NCBI RefSeq assembly: GCF_007625075.1
Contig: NZ_QMIE01000018.1
Coordinates: 1 to 64,000 of the forward strand
Reading direction: 5' to 3'
Length of the DNA: 64,000 bases
DNA from: Oceanidesulfovibrio indonesiensis
GTDB lineage: Bacteria > Desulfobacterota > Desulfovibrionia > Desulfovibrionales > Desulfovibrionaceae
Shown: one piece after another, positions 24,705 to 34,396 of the stretch
Numbering within the stretch: the stretch's first letter is position 1
How the letters are laid out: every line of letters starts with the position of its first letter
Translations under genes and position numbers: made by a program
Notes under the pieces: model-generated
The model's database searches: none
The model's input: only the letters and a program-made list of their open reading frames with translations
What the model was told of the DNA's origin: nothing

Positions 24705-25919
24705 TCAGCTCGTCTCGTCTTTCGGGGTGTCCCGCTGCTTTTGCGGACTGGCCTCAGGAATGATGGGTTTGACCGGCATGAGCACCTTGATGGGCTCCTT
24801 GATGCCCACGAAGCGGTGGATGCGCATGAGGTACTCCACCGTGGTTTCGGTGAGCTCCGCGCCCTTGCCCAACACTTTGACGATCTTGCCGGCGCGATTG
24901 ATGAGAACGTGCTGGTCGAGGATCATGCCCTCCTTGAGCGCGCCCACGGTAACGGCGCGTGATTGCATCTCGGTCTGCTGCGCGACGGTGTCGCTCAGGG
25001 CCTGGAGCACGTCGGGATCGAAGGCGCCGGCTTGCCGGCGCAGCGCCGCGATGGCGTCCACCTTGGTAAAATTCTTGTCGAGCAGCGACTCGAAGCCAAT
25101 AGCGACCTTGAGAATGCGTGCGCCGAGGGGGATGTCGGCTCCGGAAACGTCGTCGTCCGGGATGCCGCCGCCGTCGAATCTTTTTTCCTGATAGGCGATG
25201 ATCTGGCAGACATCTTCGAGCCTGGGGATGTGAGCGATGAGCTTGGCGGCGAAGGCGGGATGGCGGTTGAAGGCCTCCAGTTCTTCGGCCTCCAGTGGTT
25301 TGCCCTTTTTCACGCGGGCGAGAATGGAGTCTGGCAGGGCCACATATCCCAGACGACACAGCCGGGCTGCGGTCTCTGTCTTCCAGGCGGCCGGATCTTC
25401 CATGGCATCGGAGAGTACGCGTACGTGCGGCATGATGCGCGAGGCGAGACCGTATGCCTCGGGCTTGATGATGGAAAGCATCTCCGAAAGGACCTTGATG
25501 GAGCCGTGGAGCGTGTTTTCCAGGAGCTCTTTTTCCACGTTCAGGAGCTGATGCTGGCGCAGGCCGTCGCGAATGGCTGCCACGAGAATCTGCGGAGGGC
25601 AGGGTTTGGTGAGCAGACGGAAGAGGGATCCTTCGTTGACGGCCTGGATTGCCATGTCCAGATCGGCGTAGCCGGTGAGGATGATGCGCACTGTGTCCGG
25701 CGCCAGTTCCTTGGCTTTGGCGAGGAAATCGATGCCGTTCATGCCCGGCATGCGGTAGTCGGAGATGATCAGCGCATAAGGTCCTTCCTTGCTGATCATG
25801 GCCAGGCCGGCCTCGCCCGTGGCGGCGATGTCCGTGACGTATCGCTTGCGCAGCTGGCGGCGGAAGGACGCCAGCAGATTTTCGTCGTCATCGACCAGGA
25901 GAATCTTGTTATTCTCCAT
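24705..25919 (-). CDS. response regulator with degenerate HD-GYP output domain
   Basis: The 404-residue protein has a receiver domain (about 1-125; acceptor Asp in LIISDYRMPGMNG) and an HD-GYP-like domain (about 150-330). Where active enzymes have LHDIGK, this protein has LCRLGY. HHE is replaced by YQE, and the GYP site reads FDGGGIP. The metal ligands for c-di-GMP hydrolysis are therefore largely lost, although the fold markers (PDSIL, IPLGARI) stay. It is probably a signalling protein without phosphodiesterase activity. Its start overlaps the REC-HDOD gene by 11 nt; it is the third gene of the operon that starts at 30506. Confidence 0.85.
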   Translation of the reverse strand: MENNKILLVDDDENLLASFRRQLRKRYVTDIAATGEAGLAMISKEGPYALIISDYRMPGMNGIDFLAKAKELAPDTVRIILTGYADLDMAIQAVNEGSLFRLLTKPCPPQILVAAIRDGLRQHQLLNVEKELLENTLHGSIKVLSEMLSIIKPEAYGLASRIMPHVRVLSDAMEDPAAWKTETAARLCRLGYVALPDSILARVKKGKPLEAEELEAFNRHPAFAAKLIAHIPRLEDVCQIIAYQEKRFDGGGIPDDDVSGADIPLGARILKVAIGFESLLDKNFTKVDAIAALRRQAGAFDPDVLQALSDTVAQQTEMQSRAVTVGALKEGMILDQHVLINRAGKIVKVLGKGAELTETTVEYLMRIHRFVGIKEPIKVLMPVKPIIPEASPQKQRDTPKDETS

Positions 25920-27126
25920 CCCTCAACTCCTCCAAGTATTCCTGGGTTGCACGTTCCCACATGGGGACGCGGCCGGCGAGGCCGATCCGCGCCAGATAAT
26001 CCATGTCCAGCTCGGGCAGGACGTAGTGCTTGTTGACGATGTAGTGCCTGTGGTCCAGCACGTTGGACACATACACACCGGTGAGGGGCCGGTAGTCGGC
26101 CAGAGCGGCAACCGGCGCATGGTGGAACGCAATGGCTTCCACCACGTCGTCCGGCATGCCCCACAAGCCCATAAGATAGGCGCCGACCTCCGCATGGGTC
26201 GTGCCCAGGGCCTCGCGCTCCACGTCCCATATCCGGCGGTTTTCTTCCCGAGCCTGTTGCAGCACTTCATTGTACTGATCGGTGTACGATGAAGCGAACA
26301 CGAGCTTGCCGATATCGTGGAGCATGCCGGCGATGCAAGCGTTGTCCGCCACTTCCCGAACGCAGCTGTCTTCGCGGCAGAGGCGCCGCGCCAGGTTGGA
26401 CACCCGTATGCAGTGCTCCCACAGCTGGTTGATGGAGATGTGCGGCGACTTCTTCGTATCGAACACGGAGAAGACGTGCACGGTGAGCACAAGGGACTTG
26501 ATGATGTTCACCCCGAGCATGGTGACGGCTTGTTCCACGCTGCCTATATGCCGGGCGAACCCGAAGAACGATGAGTTCACCAGCTTGAGGATCTCTGCGG
26601 ACATGCCCACGTCTCTGGAGATGATCTGCGAGATCGTTTGCAACGAAGGCTCTTCGGAGTTCAGCTCGGCATTGATGTCGTCGTAGAGCTGTGGCAGCAC
26701 CGGCAGCGCATCCAGGCTCGAGACGATCTTCCTGAGCGTATCGTCCTTCACCAGCTGGGTAACGCGGATTGCCTGTTCGATAACGGCCTTGAGTTTCTCG
26801 GGCTTGCACGGTTTGCTCAGGTACTGATGCGCAGGCAGCACGGATTTGACGATGCATTCGAGATCGGAGTGCCCGGACAGAACGATCCGCACGGTTCTGG
26901 GATAACGCTCCTTGACTATGGAAAGGAGCTCTGAGCCGCTCATGCCCGGCATGCGTATGTCCGTGACGACGACATCCACGGTGTATTTCTCCAGCACCTC
27001 CAACGCCTGCTGGCCGCTTTCGACGAAAGCCATGGCCCATTGGTTTCGGTACGGCCGCAACATTCGCCTGAGGCCTTCGAGAACCTTGATTTCATCGTCG
27101 ACAAAGAGAATCCGGCTTTTGCTCAC
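25909..27126 (-). CDS. response regulator with HDOD output domain
   Basis: The 405-residue protein has an N-terminal receiver (acceptor Asp in VVVTDIRMPGMSG) and a C-terminal HDOD domain (about 135-330) with LPVLPQLYDDI, NSSFFG and GMLHDIGKLV. HDOD proteins act in signal relay and motility control. Translation begins with GTG at 27126, overlapping the kinase stop by 4 nt (GTGA). The kinase upstream is the likely phosphodonor. Confidence 0.92.
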   Translation of the reverse strand: MSKSRILFVDDEIKVLEGLRRMLRPYRNQWAMAFVESGQQALEVLEKYTVDVVVTDIRMPGMSGSELLSIVKERYPRTVRIVLSGHSDLECIVKSVLPAHQYLSKPCKPEKLKAVIEQAIRVTQLVKDDTLRKIVSSLDALPVLPQLYDDINAELNSEEPSLQTISQIISRDVGMSAEILKLVNSSFFGFARHIGSVEQAVTMLGVNIIKSLVLTVHVFSVFDTKKSPHISINQLWEHCIRVSNLARRLCREDSCVREVADNACIAGMLHDIGKLVFASSYTDQYNEVLQQAREENRRIWDVEREALGTTHAEVGAYLMGLWGMPDDVVEAIAFHHAPVAALADYRPLTGVYVSNVLDHRHYIVNKHYVLPELDMDYLARIGLAGRVPMWERATQEYLEELRDGE

Positions 27127-30100
27127 GAATCCCCCGTGGTTTTTTTCGGGATGCGGATGTGGAATGTGGTGCCTTCGCCTTCCACCGTGTCGAAAAATAT
27201 CTCGCCGCCGTGCTTGTCCACGACCACGGAGTAGGAGATAGCCAGTCCCTGCCCGGTGCCCTTGCCGACCCGTTTTGTCGTGAAGAATGGGTCGAACAGT
27301 CTGCCGCGGTGCTTTTCCGGAATGCCGGAGCCCGTATCGGAAATGGTGATCTCAACGTACTTTTCCGCATCGCGTGTGGCTATGCGGATCGTGCCTTTCT
27401 GGTCTGTTCCCTCCACCTTTTCGGCGATCGCGTGGGCCGCGTTGACGATGACGTTCAGAAACACCTGGTTGAGATCGTCCGGGAAGCAGAGAGCTGGTGC
27501 CATGCTCCTGTCGAAATCGGTTTCCACCTCGGCGACATACTTCCACTCGTTGCGGCTCACTACGAGCGTGTTCTCGAGGGCGTCGTTGATGTCCGTGTGC
27601 TTCATGCCGCTCTCGCCTGGATGGGAGAATTTTTTCATGGCCATCACTATGGAGGATATGCGGTCCAGGCCTTCCAGGGACTGGTCGAGGGCCTTTGGCA
27701 CCTCCTCGCGAAGGAAGTCGAGCTCCACCTCTTCTGCCAGGTCATCCAGCTCCCTGGTCTTCTCGTTCTCGCCGTGGGATTCCTTGCAACTGTCGAGGAA
27801 CGCCATAAGGCGCTCGACCAGTTTCAGAATATCGCTGAAGGCGTCCTTTATGAAGCGCGCGTTGTCGCTGACGTACTGGGTAGGCGTGTTGATCTCGTGC
27901 GCAATGCCAGCGGCGAGCTGACCGATGGACTCCAGCTTCTGTGCATGCGTGAGCTGCCGCTCCAGCTCCTTGCGTTCGGAGATGTCCAGAAACGTCAGGA
28001 TGATGTTCTGGCGCTCTTCCTGAACGAGGGGAAAAGCATTGAACAGCACTGGAAACGATAGCCCGTCGGAGGTAGTGAGGTACAGCTCTCGGTTGCGCGC
28101 GTTGTCCACGTCCAGATCCCGGTCGCGCAACTCCTTGTGCGTATCCGCATCCCGCAGCATGGGGAATAGCACGGACTGGCTTGTCTGTCCGAGTACGCCC
28201 TCGCGCGAGGGCAGGGAGAACATTTTTGTGGACACTTTGTTGAAGTCCAGGATGCGGCGCTGTTCATCATCGATGATGAAGATGCCGATTTTCATGAGCG
28301 ACAGGATGCGCTGCAGCAGCGCTTCCTTTTCCCGCGCCAGGGCCTCGGCCCGGGTTCGGCGAGTGACGTCGTGCACGGAGGCCACCACCAGCGTGCGATC
28401 GTTCAGAACATGCGGGCCGCTGAATATCTCCACATGGCGTATCTCGCCGTCTGCCCGGCGATGGTTGCAGAGGAACTTGTGGGCGTCATTGCGGACGGCG
28501 CGCCTGAGGTTGCCCAGCAACTCGCCGGGATCCCGGATGGCGATATCCATCAACGAAATTTCGAGCAGGCGTTCCCGGGGGAGGCCGTAATATTCACAGG
28601 CCGCCTGGTTGGCGTCGATGATAGCGCCGGATTCCGGATCGATGAGCAGCATGACCATGACGTTGTCCTCGAACAGGCTCTTGTAGCGCTTTTCGCTGAG
28701 CCGCAGGGCCTGCTCCACCTCCTTTTTCGCGGAAACGTCGCGGACGATTGCCAGAATGATATTGTCGGCAAGTCGTTTGCTGCTTATTTCGGTGGGTATC
28801 AGCCGCCCGTCCGAAGTGACGACATTCCGCTCGCTCAGAACCTTTTCGCCGGCAAGCAGCGAGGCCATCCGCAATGGCTGGCTCGAAAGCTGCTCCGGAT
28901 CGACCAGGGTGCCGATATGCACGCCGCGCAAGGACTCCTTCTCGCGACCGAGCAACTTACGGAGCTGCATGTTGGACTCCACTACGTAGCCTGCGTCGTC
29001 GAAGATCAGGATACCATCCCCGGCGTTTTCGTAGAGCATCTTGTAGCGGCTTTCGCTGGTGGCCAGTTCCTTTTCCACTTTGCGTCGCTGGACCACCTCG
29101 CTGCGTAGCTTTTCATTGGCCCGCAAAAGCTCCTGATACGCGGATTGAAGCTCGGCGTTGGCGGAGGACAGGTCCTTGGTGCGTTCGCGCACGCGATCTT
29201 CCAGTTGGTCGCGGGTGCGTTGCAGGGCGTTCTTGGCCAGTCGCTCCCGCGTGACGTCCATGTGCGTGATTACCGCACCGCCGGCTTTCGTCTGCAGAGG
29301 CGAAACGCGCATCATGAACCAGCGTTTCTGCCTGGGGGCGTGGCAGGGATACTCCATGGAGAAAAAGTTGCTCGCGCCGTCGAGAACGCTCCGGATTCCT
29401 TCCAGGGCCGCCTGCGCAGAGGCGGCGTCTTCGGCATTTTCAGAATCGACGGCCGTGCGGCACTGCTCCAGGTAGTTCCCGCCGACCTGGATCGAGCCAC
29501 CGCTTCCACTGTTCTCCTTGGCGAAATCCTGCCATGCTTTGTTGACGTCCGTGATGTTGCCGTCGCGGTCCAGCACCACCACATGGGAAACCAGCGAATC
29601 CAGAATGGAGCGGCTGAAGCGGAGGCTTTCGCGCAAAGCGGCTTCGACTTCCCTGCGCAGGGTGATGTCTCTGAGAAGCCCCAGGGAACCGCTGAAATTG
29701 CCGTCCTTGTCGTAGAGCGGCTGCCCCCGCGCGCGGAGGCAGCGCTCGGTGCCGTCCGCACAGGTGAGGGATATCTCGTAATCGTCGGAGATGCCTTTTC
29801 GCCGCACCTCCTGGTGCATTAAAAACCGTTCAGCGCTCTCTGCATCGATGAAGTCGGTGAACAGGTTGCCTATCAGTTCGTCCTTGTCACGGTCCAGAAT
29901 CTCGCAGAAGCGCGGGTTCACGTACACGAGCCTGCATTCCGTATCCACCACGCCGAGGCCGTCCTGCATGCCTTCCACAAGCGTTCGGAATTGTTCCTCG
30001 CTGGCGCGCAGCTCCTGCTCGGCTTCCCTGCGCTTTGTGATGTCTATGGAGTAGATGATCACGTCCCCCAGCCGGCAGTATTCGTCCATGGGGACGCAGA

Positions 30101-30506
30101 TCACCTCGCGAAAGGTATGCCCGAGCCCGGGATGGGAGAACCAGTTCTGAAACGAGACAGTCTCCCCCTGGTAGGCGCGCTCCAAATGCGGCAGCATGAC
30201 GGTTTCGTAGACGTCGCCCTGAATGATGTCGCTCAGGTGTCGTCCTATGATGTCCTCGCGCTTGAGCCCATATGCCCGTTCGTAGACTTTATTGACGAAC
30301 TTGAAGATTCCGTCGCGATCCACGATGGCCATGAGCTCCAGGGATGCTGTGTCGAGCAGTTCGTAGGCTTCGAGGGTGTCGCGCAGGGATCTGTTCTGCG
30401 CCGCGAGGGTGGCGATATGTTCCTGACAGTCGCTGAGCGTGGCTTCGCCGTCCGTGTGGTCGGCGTCTGGGGGAAGGTTGCTGTTCCCGGAATGTGTCGA
30501 AGACAT
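27123..30506 (-). CDS. multi-PAS sensor histidine kinase, cytoplasmic
   Basis: The 1127-residue protein has no clear membrane helix. About six PAS domains occupy residues 45-840, with a coiled coil near 425-475 (QLEDRVRERTKDLSSANAELQ). The HisKA domain has its phospho-histidine in AAGIAHEINTPTQYV (about residue 868), and the ATPase domain ends with DTGSGIP, FFTTKRVGKGTGQGLAISYSVV. It lacks its own receiver and is followed by two response regulators in an overlapping operon. Input signals cannot be read, although PAS domains often hold haem or flavin or sense redox state. Confidence 0.93.
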   Translation of the reverse strand: MSSTHSGNSNLPPDADHTDGEATLSDCQEHIATLAAQNRSLRDTLEAYELLDTASLELMAIVDRDGIFKFVNKVYERAYGLKREDIIGRHLSDIIQGDVYETVMLPHLERAYQGETVSFQNWFSHPGLGHTFREVICVPMDEYCRLGDVIIYSIDITKRREAEQELRASEEQFRTLVEGMQDGLGVVDTECRLVYVNPRFCEILDRDKDELIGNLFTDFIDAESAERFLMHQEVRRKGISDDYEISLTCADGTERCLRARGQPLYDKDGNFSGSLGLLRDITLRREVEAALRESLRFSRSILDSLVSHVVVLDRDGNITDVNKAWQDFAKENSGSGGSIQVGGNYLEQCRTAVDSENAEDAASAQAALEGIRSVLDGASNFFSMEYPCHAPRQKRWFMMRVSPLQTKAGGAVITHMDVTRERLAKNALQRTRDQLEDRVRERTKDLSSANAELQSAYQELLRANEKLRSEVVQRRKVEKELATSESRYKMLYENAGDGILIFDDAGYVVESNMQLRKLLGREKESLRGVHIGTLVDPEQLSSQPLRMASLLAGEKVLSERNVVTSDGRLIPTEISSKRLADNIILAIVRDVSAKKEVEQALRLSEKRYKSLFEDNVMVMLLIDPESGAIIDANQAACEYYGLPRERLLEISLMDIAIRDPGELLGNLRRAVRNDAHKFLCNHRRADGEIRHVEIFSGPHVLNDRTLVVASVHDVTRRTRAEALAREKEALLQRILSLMKIGIFIIDDEQRRILDFNKVSTKMFSLPSREGVLGQTSQSVLFPMLRDADTHKELRDRDLDVDNARNRELYLTTSDGLSFPVLFNAFPLVQEERQNIILTFLDISERKELERQLTHAQKLESIGQLAAGIAHEINTPTQYVSDNARFIKDAFSDILKLVERLMAFLDSCKESHGENEKTRELDDLAEEVELDFLREEVPKALDQSLEGLDRISSIVMAMKKFSHPGESGMKHTDINDALENTLVVSRNEWKYVAEVETDFDRSMAPALCFPDDLNQVFLNVIVNAAHAIAEKVEGTDQKGTIRIATRDAEKYVEITISDTGSGIPEKHRGRLFDPFFTTKRVGKGTGQGLAISYSVVVDKHGGEIFFDTVEGEGTTFHIRIPKKTTGDS

Positions 30507-30762
30507 GGAAGGGGCCTCCGGGAGAGGGTTAGAAATCGGTCATGGTGGATATTAGCGTCTCAATACGCGAGTGTCTACAAACCCGTTATCATATCAGGTA
30601 ACTGGATGTCCGAGTCTTAAACATGCGTGATTCTGGATAGATAGGTGGTGGGGCAATGGAATGGCGAACAGGGGACGGCAGAGAGGATGGACGAGGGGGA
30701 CGTTTGCTTCCCGTGACGCAGCCTGTAACGGGGGAGGCAACGCGACCGTGGATAAAGGCGAC

Positions 30763-31401
30763 TCAGCAGCCGCTGGAATCAGAACTGAGAGCAGCTGCGA
30801 TTCTCTCGCCCATGCGGCGGGCGTGCCCGATTACGTCGGGCTGCGTGTCCAGGCAGGGTTTCCGGCTCATGTCGATATTGCCGTGTGCGTCGAGACCCTG
30901 GACGTTGGATATGGTGCAGGTGTCTCCCACGCCGCACGTGTAGCACGGGTACACACCCTTTGCGACAACGGAGCCCAGGGGGCGGATGCCGAATTCCTGG
31001 AACATGGAACTGATGAGTACCGCCGGTGGACGGCCGTTTTCGGCGCCGACGCCGACGGCAACGCCCACCTTGCCTGTGTTCGGATTTTGGTCGAGGTGGT
31101 GAAACTGGTAGAATCGTTCGAGAAAATTGTGGGCCAGACCGTTCAGTGTCGACCACATGTTGCAGCCGCCGACGACGTATGCTTCGGCCTCCACCAACGA
31201 TTCGCGCACCGTGCTGACGTAATCTTTGATTTTGCAGACATTGTCCCTGGCGCAACCGAGGCAGAACATGCAGGGGCGCACGTCCTTGCCCGCCAGGGAT
31301 ATGAATTCGAAGTCGAGGCCGGTGGCTTCGAGCACCTTGTGCACCAGGCGCGCAGTCGTGCCGTCTTTTCTGGGGCTGCCGCTTATGCCGAGGACTTTCA
31401 T
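30763..31401 (-). CDS. NADPH-dependent FMN reductase-like iron-sulfur flavoprotein
   Basis: The 212-residue protein opens with the FMN-binding flavodoxin motif GISGSPRKDGTT, followed by a compact cysteine cluster CMFCLGCARDNVC (about residues 44-56). That spacing is typical of archaeal and bacterial iron-sulfur flavoproteins that hold a [4Fe-4S] cluster next to FMN. Further cysteines lie near 155-165 (YPCYTCGVGDTC). It probably transfers electrons in oxygen or redox defence. AAGGA lies 8 nt before the ATG at 31401; longer in-frame starts exist but lack support. Confidence 0.85.
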   Translation of the reverse strand: MKVLGISGSPRKDGTTARLVHKVLEATGLDFEFISLAGKDVRPCMFCLGCARDNVCKIKDYVSTVRESLVEAEAYVVGGCNMWSTLNGLAHNFLERFYQFHHLDQNPNTGKVGVAVGVGAENGRPPAVLISSMFQEFGIRPLGSVVAKGVYPCYTCGVGDTCTISNVQGLDAHGNIDMSRKPCLDTQPDVIGHARRMGERIAAALSSDSSGC

Positions 31402-31626
31402 GCATCGCATCCTTGTGCCTGTGGTGAAGTCAGGACGAGCGTAACCGTGGCATAGAGAACGTGCAACTGACAATTAGCGGGAGTCCGGAGCGCCCCTCTC
31501 CTTCCCGCGGGGCCTTCATCGTCCCCAAATTCGCCGGGTTGCGCTGTCGAACCTGCGCAATGCGTCAGCAGCTCATGCAGAACCGGGCGATTCCCGTCCG
31601 GCGCGGCTGGTGATACAATTCCTCCC

Positions 31627-32817
31627 ATGGCGCGACGCATCATGCATGTGGACATGGACGCCTTCTTCGCGTCCGTGGAAGTTCTGGACGACCCGTCCCT
31701 GGCAGGCAAGCCCGTTATCGTGGGGGGGCGGGAACGCGGCGTTGTATCGGCAGCGTCCTACGAAGCGCGCAAGTACGGCGTGCACTCGGCCATGCCCTCT
31801 GCCACAGCGAGGCGGCTGTGCCCCCACGGGGTGTTCGTCAAACCGCGAGGCCACCGTTACGGCGAGCTTTCGGACATCGTCATGCAGACGCTTGCCAACT
31901 TCTCGCCGATTCTGGAGAAAGCCTCGGTCGACGAGGCGTATCTCGACGTTTCGGGCACGGAAAAACTTTTCGGACCGCCGGCTGAGCTGGCCCGAAAGGT
32001 GAAAGAAGCCGTGCGCGAAGCCACGGGCGGGCTCACCTGCTCCCTGGGAATAGCGCCGATCAAGTTTCTGGCCAAGATCGCCTCGGACGTGAACAAGCCG
32101 GACGGCGTGTTCATCATCGAAGCGCACGAGGTGGCCGGGTTTCTCAAAACCTTGCCCATCGGCGACATTCCCGGCGTGGGAAAACGCGGCCGAGACGCCC
32201 TGGCAAAAATCGGCGTCATCACGGCCGGCGACGTGACGCGCTATTCAGAGGAATTCTGGATAACCCGCTTCGGCAAATGGGGCAGTGTGCTCTACGACCG
32301 CGCCCAAGGGCTGGATCCCCGCGGGGTGACCACCTACCGCGCCCCCAAAAGCGAAGGCGCGGAAACCACGTTTGCCAAGGACATCTGGGACAAGGCCGAA
32401 CTCAAGCGCATTCTCTGGGGGCTGTGCGAGAACGTGGGCCGCCGGCTGCGGAGGGACAACAACCTTGGCCGCACCGTGACCCTCAAGCTCAAGGATGTTG
32501 ATTTCCGCAACATCACCCGCTCGCGGACCCTGGACGAGCCCATCAATACGGACGAAAGAATTTACAAGACCGCCGCCGACCTGCTTGACAAGGAGCGTCT
32601 CACCAAGAAGATACGGCTCATCGGCGTCACGGTCTCCAATTTCCAGCAAACGTCCTATCAACTCAAGCTGGACCTCGACGGCGAACGCGAGAAGTCCCGT
32701 CGCTACGAGGTTATCGACAAAACCGTGGACGAAATACGCGCCAAGTACGGCCGCGAAGGACTGGTGCGCGGCCGTAGCCTGGGCGGTTCGAAAGCGGCAG
32801 CGGACGATCAGGATTAG
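31627..32817 (+). CDS. dinB: DNA polymerase IV (Y-family translesion polymerase)
   Basis: The 396-residue protein has the Y-family catalytic blocks: HVDMDAFFASVE near residue 10 and SVDEAYLDVSG near residue 100, which provide the carboxylates for metal binding. The thumb helix-hairpin-helix (IGDIPGVGKRG) and the little-finger domain follow. Length is normal for DinB. It stands alone between convergent and divergent genes; I see no clear LexA box. Confidence 0.96.
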   Translation: MARRIMHVDMDAFFASVEVLDDPSLAGKPVIVGGRERGVVSAASYEARKYGVHSAMPSATARRLCPHGVFVKPRGHRYGELSDIVMQTLANFSPILEKASVDEAYLDVSGTEKLFGPPAELARKVKEAVREATGGLTCSLGIAPIKFLAKIASDVNKPDGVFIIEAHEVAGFLKTLPIGDIPGVGKRGRDALAKIGVITAGDVTRYSEEFWITRFGKWGSVLYDRAQGLDPRGVTTYRAPKSEGAETTFAKDIWDKAELKRILWGLCENVGRRLRRDNNLGRTVTLKLKDVDFRNITRSRTLDEPINTDERIYKTAADLLDKERLTKKIRLIGVTVSNFQQTSYQLKLDLDGEREKSRRYEVIDKTVDEIRAKYGREGLVRGRSLGGSKAAADDQD

Positions 32818-32952
32818 AATCCCGAAACAGCGCACAGGCTTTTTTCTGCAGGAGTGCAGTCAAAATACGGCTTGAAGTGTTTCTGCCTCGGCTGCGCGCA
32901 GTTTCAGCTCCAAACCCAAAGGACGACCCGGATGAATCCGCTTCCGACTTGA

Positions 32953-32992
32953 TTTATGTCAGATTTTACATATATGGGACAAAAGACATAAA
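32953..32992. promoter_or_regulatory. inverted repeat in the tupA-like promoter region
   Basis: TTTATGTC (32953-32960) and GACATAAA (32985-32992) are perfect inverted 8-mers 24 nt apart, in an AT-rich stretch directly upstream of the binding-protein gene. A tungstate- or molybdate-responsive repressor is a reasonable candidate binder. In Desulfovibrio, TunR proteins control tungstate uptake genes; I cannot confirm that this is their motif. Confidence 0.45.
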
Positions 32993-33010
32993 CACAACCT
33001 GGAGGGTCCC

Positions 33011-33856
33011 ATGAAACGTCTCGCTTTGCTGTTCGTGTTCGTATGTCTGCTGGTCGCGCCGGTTCATGCCGACGAGTGCACTGCGGTCTATGGCGATTCC
33101 GACAAGCAGTTCAGCCTCGCCACGGGCAGTCCGGGGGAACTGGGTCTGCTTGAGCAACTCGCCGACGTTTTCAATGCCGAACATGGCACGAGTCTCTGCT
33201 GGAAAAAGGCCGGCTCCGGTGCGTCGCTGAAGATGCTCAGGGAGAAGGGCGTGGACGTCGTGATGGTGCATGCGCCTGCGGCCGAGAAACAGGCCGTTGA
33301 GGAAGGATGGGCCACCAACCGGCAGCTCATCGGTTCCAACGAGTTCTACGTGATGGGGCCGGAATCAGACCCGGCCGGCATCGCGAAAGCCGAGACCGTG
33401 GCGGATGCGTACGCGAGAATCGCCAAAGCCGGGACGAAGTTCTTCTCCCGCGGAGATAACTCCGGCACCCACAAAAAGGAAATGGCCATCTGGAAAAAGG
33501 GCGGCATCGAACCTTCAGGCGACTGGTACATCGTGACCAGGGACTTCATGATGGTCACGCTCAAACGCGCCGATGCCGAGCAGGGCTATTTCATGACCGA
33601 TTCCTCCACCTACGTAGCTGCCCGCAAGGGGCTCAGGAACATCAAGCCGTTGTTCTCGGGCGATCCTTTCATAGTGAACACGTACCATGGCCTCTGCCAG
33701 CCGGCCGGGGCCACGCCCATGGCCGAGACGGGCTGCGCATTCGTCGATTTTGTCGGTAGCGAAGAAGGCCAGGAGATCATCCGCAGCTACGGCAAAGACG
33801 CCTACGGCGAGGCCATGTACAACGACGCGGAGTACGCCAGACAATACGATCACTGA
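33011..33856 (+). CDS. TupA/WtpA-type tungstate (or molybdate) binding protein, exported
   Basis: The 281-residue protein has a cleaved signal peptide (about 1-20, ending VHA-DEC) and the TupA order of motifs: LATGSPGELGLLEQLADVF, GSGASLKMLREKGVDVVMVHAPAAE, FFSRGDNSGTHKKEMAIWK and GYFMTDSSTYVA. Such proteins bind tungstate, needed in sulfate reducers for formate dehydrogenases. No TupB permease or TupC ATPase lies nearby, so it is either an orphan or served by a distant ABC transporter. GGAGG lies 5 nt before the ATG. Confidence 0.88.
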   Translation: MKRLALLFVFVCLLVAPVHADECTAVYGDSDKQFSLATGSPGELGLLEQLADVFNAEHGTSLCWKKAGSGASLKMLREKGVDVVMVHAPAAEKQAVEEGWATNRQLIGSNEFYVMGPESDPAGIAKAETVADAYARIAKAGTKFFSRGDNSGTHKKEMAIWKKGGIEPSGDWYIVTRDFMMVTLKRADAEQGYFMTDSSTYVAARKGLRNIKPLFSGDPFIVNTYHGLCQPAGATPMAETGCAFVDFVGSEEGQEIIRSYGKDAYGEAMYNDAEYARQYDH

Positions 33857-34396
33857 TTCCGGTTTTATTGGCCAGAATCCGGTCGTTCTTGCTGATACAG
33901 TATACAGGCGCGGCGTCGGGCCTCTCCGATGACGCGCCTGTATATATTACTCCGACCTGGATTCAGACATGCATGCCCTTTCCACCCACAAACCCGTGCC
34001 CCTGTTCGCTGGCCTCGCAGCTCGCAGCATCCGGCCAGACTGCTTCGGTTCCCCGTTCGATCGATCTCTGAGCTACTGGCGGTGTGGGTGCTGGTTCTTT
34101 TCCTGTTGAAATGGTGTCTATCGCAGTGGGGGTGAAGAATTAGTTTGTTCGCCAAACTATTCGCATGTAGCTTACTTGGAAGGCGAGGCAGTATCCCTGG
34201 GGGCATTGCAGGCCAGTATGGTCTTCGAGTTGTCGATCGGCGCCCCCCTCTGTGTACATTCCTGGCTGGCGCCGGGTACGCGATTGAAGAGGTTTTGGGT
34301 AGGAAACAGCAATCCTGCGCGTCATATGCTTTATGGGCATCGGATTCAACGTCTGTATCTTGCACAGGGACCTGGTTGTCTAAGGAGATTGCTACA
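33857..34396. other. 540-nt intergenic region upstream of the MarR gene
   Basis: It contains the stem-loop at 33901-33944 and a second inverted repeat, TAGTTTG-N5-CAAACTA at 34141-34159. The second is of the size bound by MarR-type dimers and could be the autoregulatory operator. I see no convincing gene; in-frame extensions upstream of the MarR start have no ribosome site. Confidence 0.4.
33901..33944. terminator. long stem-loop, probable terminator of the tupA-like gene
   Basis: TATACAGGCGCG pairs perfectly with CGCGCCTGTATA (12 bp), and the inner part adds further pairs. It is followed by TATATTAC on the plus strand, not a pure T run. It starts 44 nt after the tupA-like stop codon. Confidence 0.5.
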
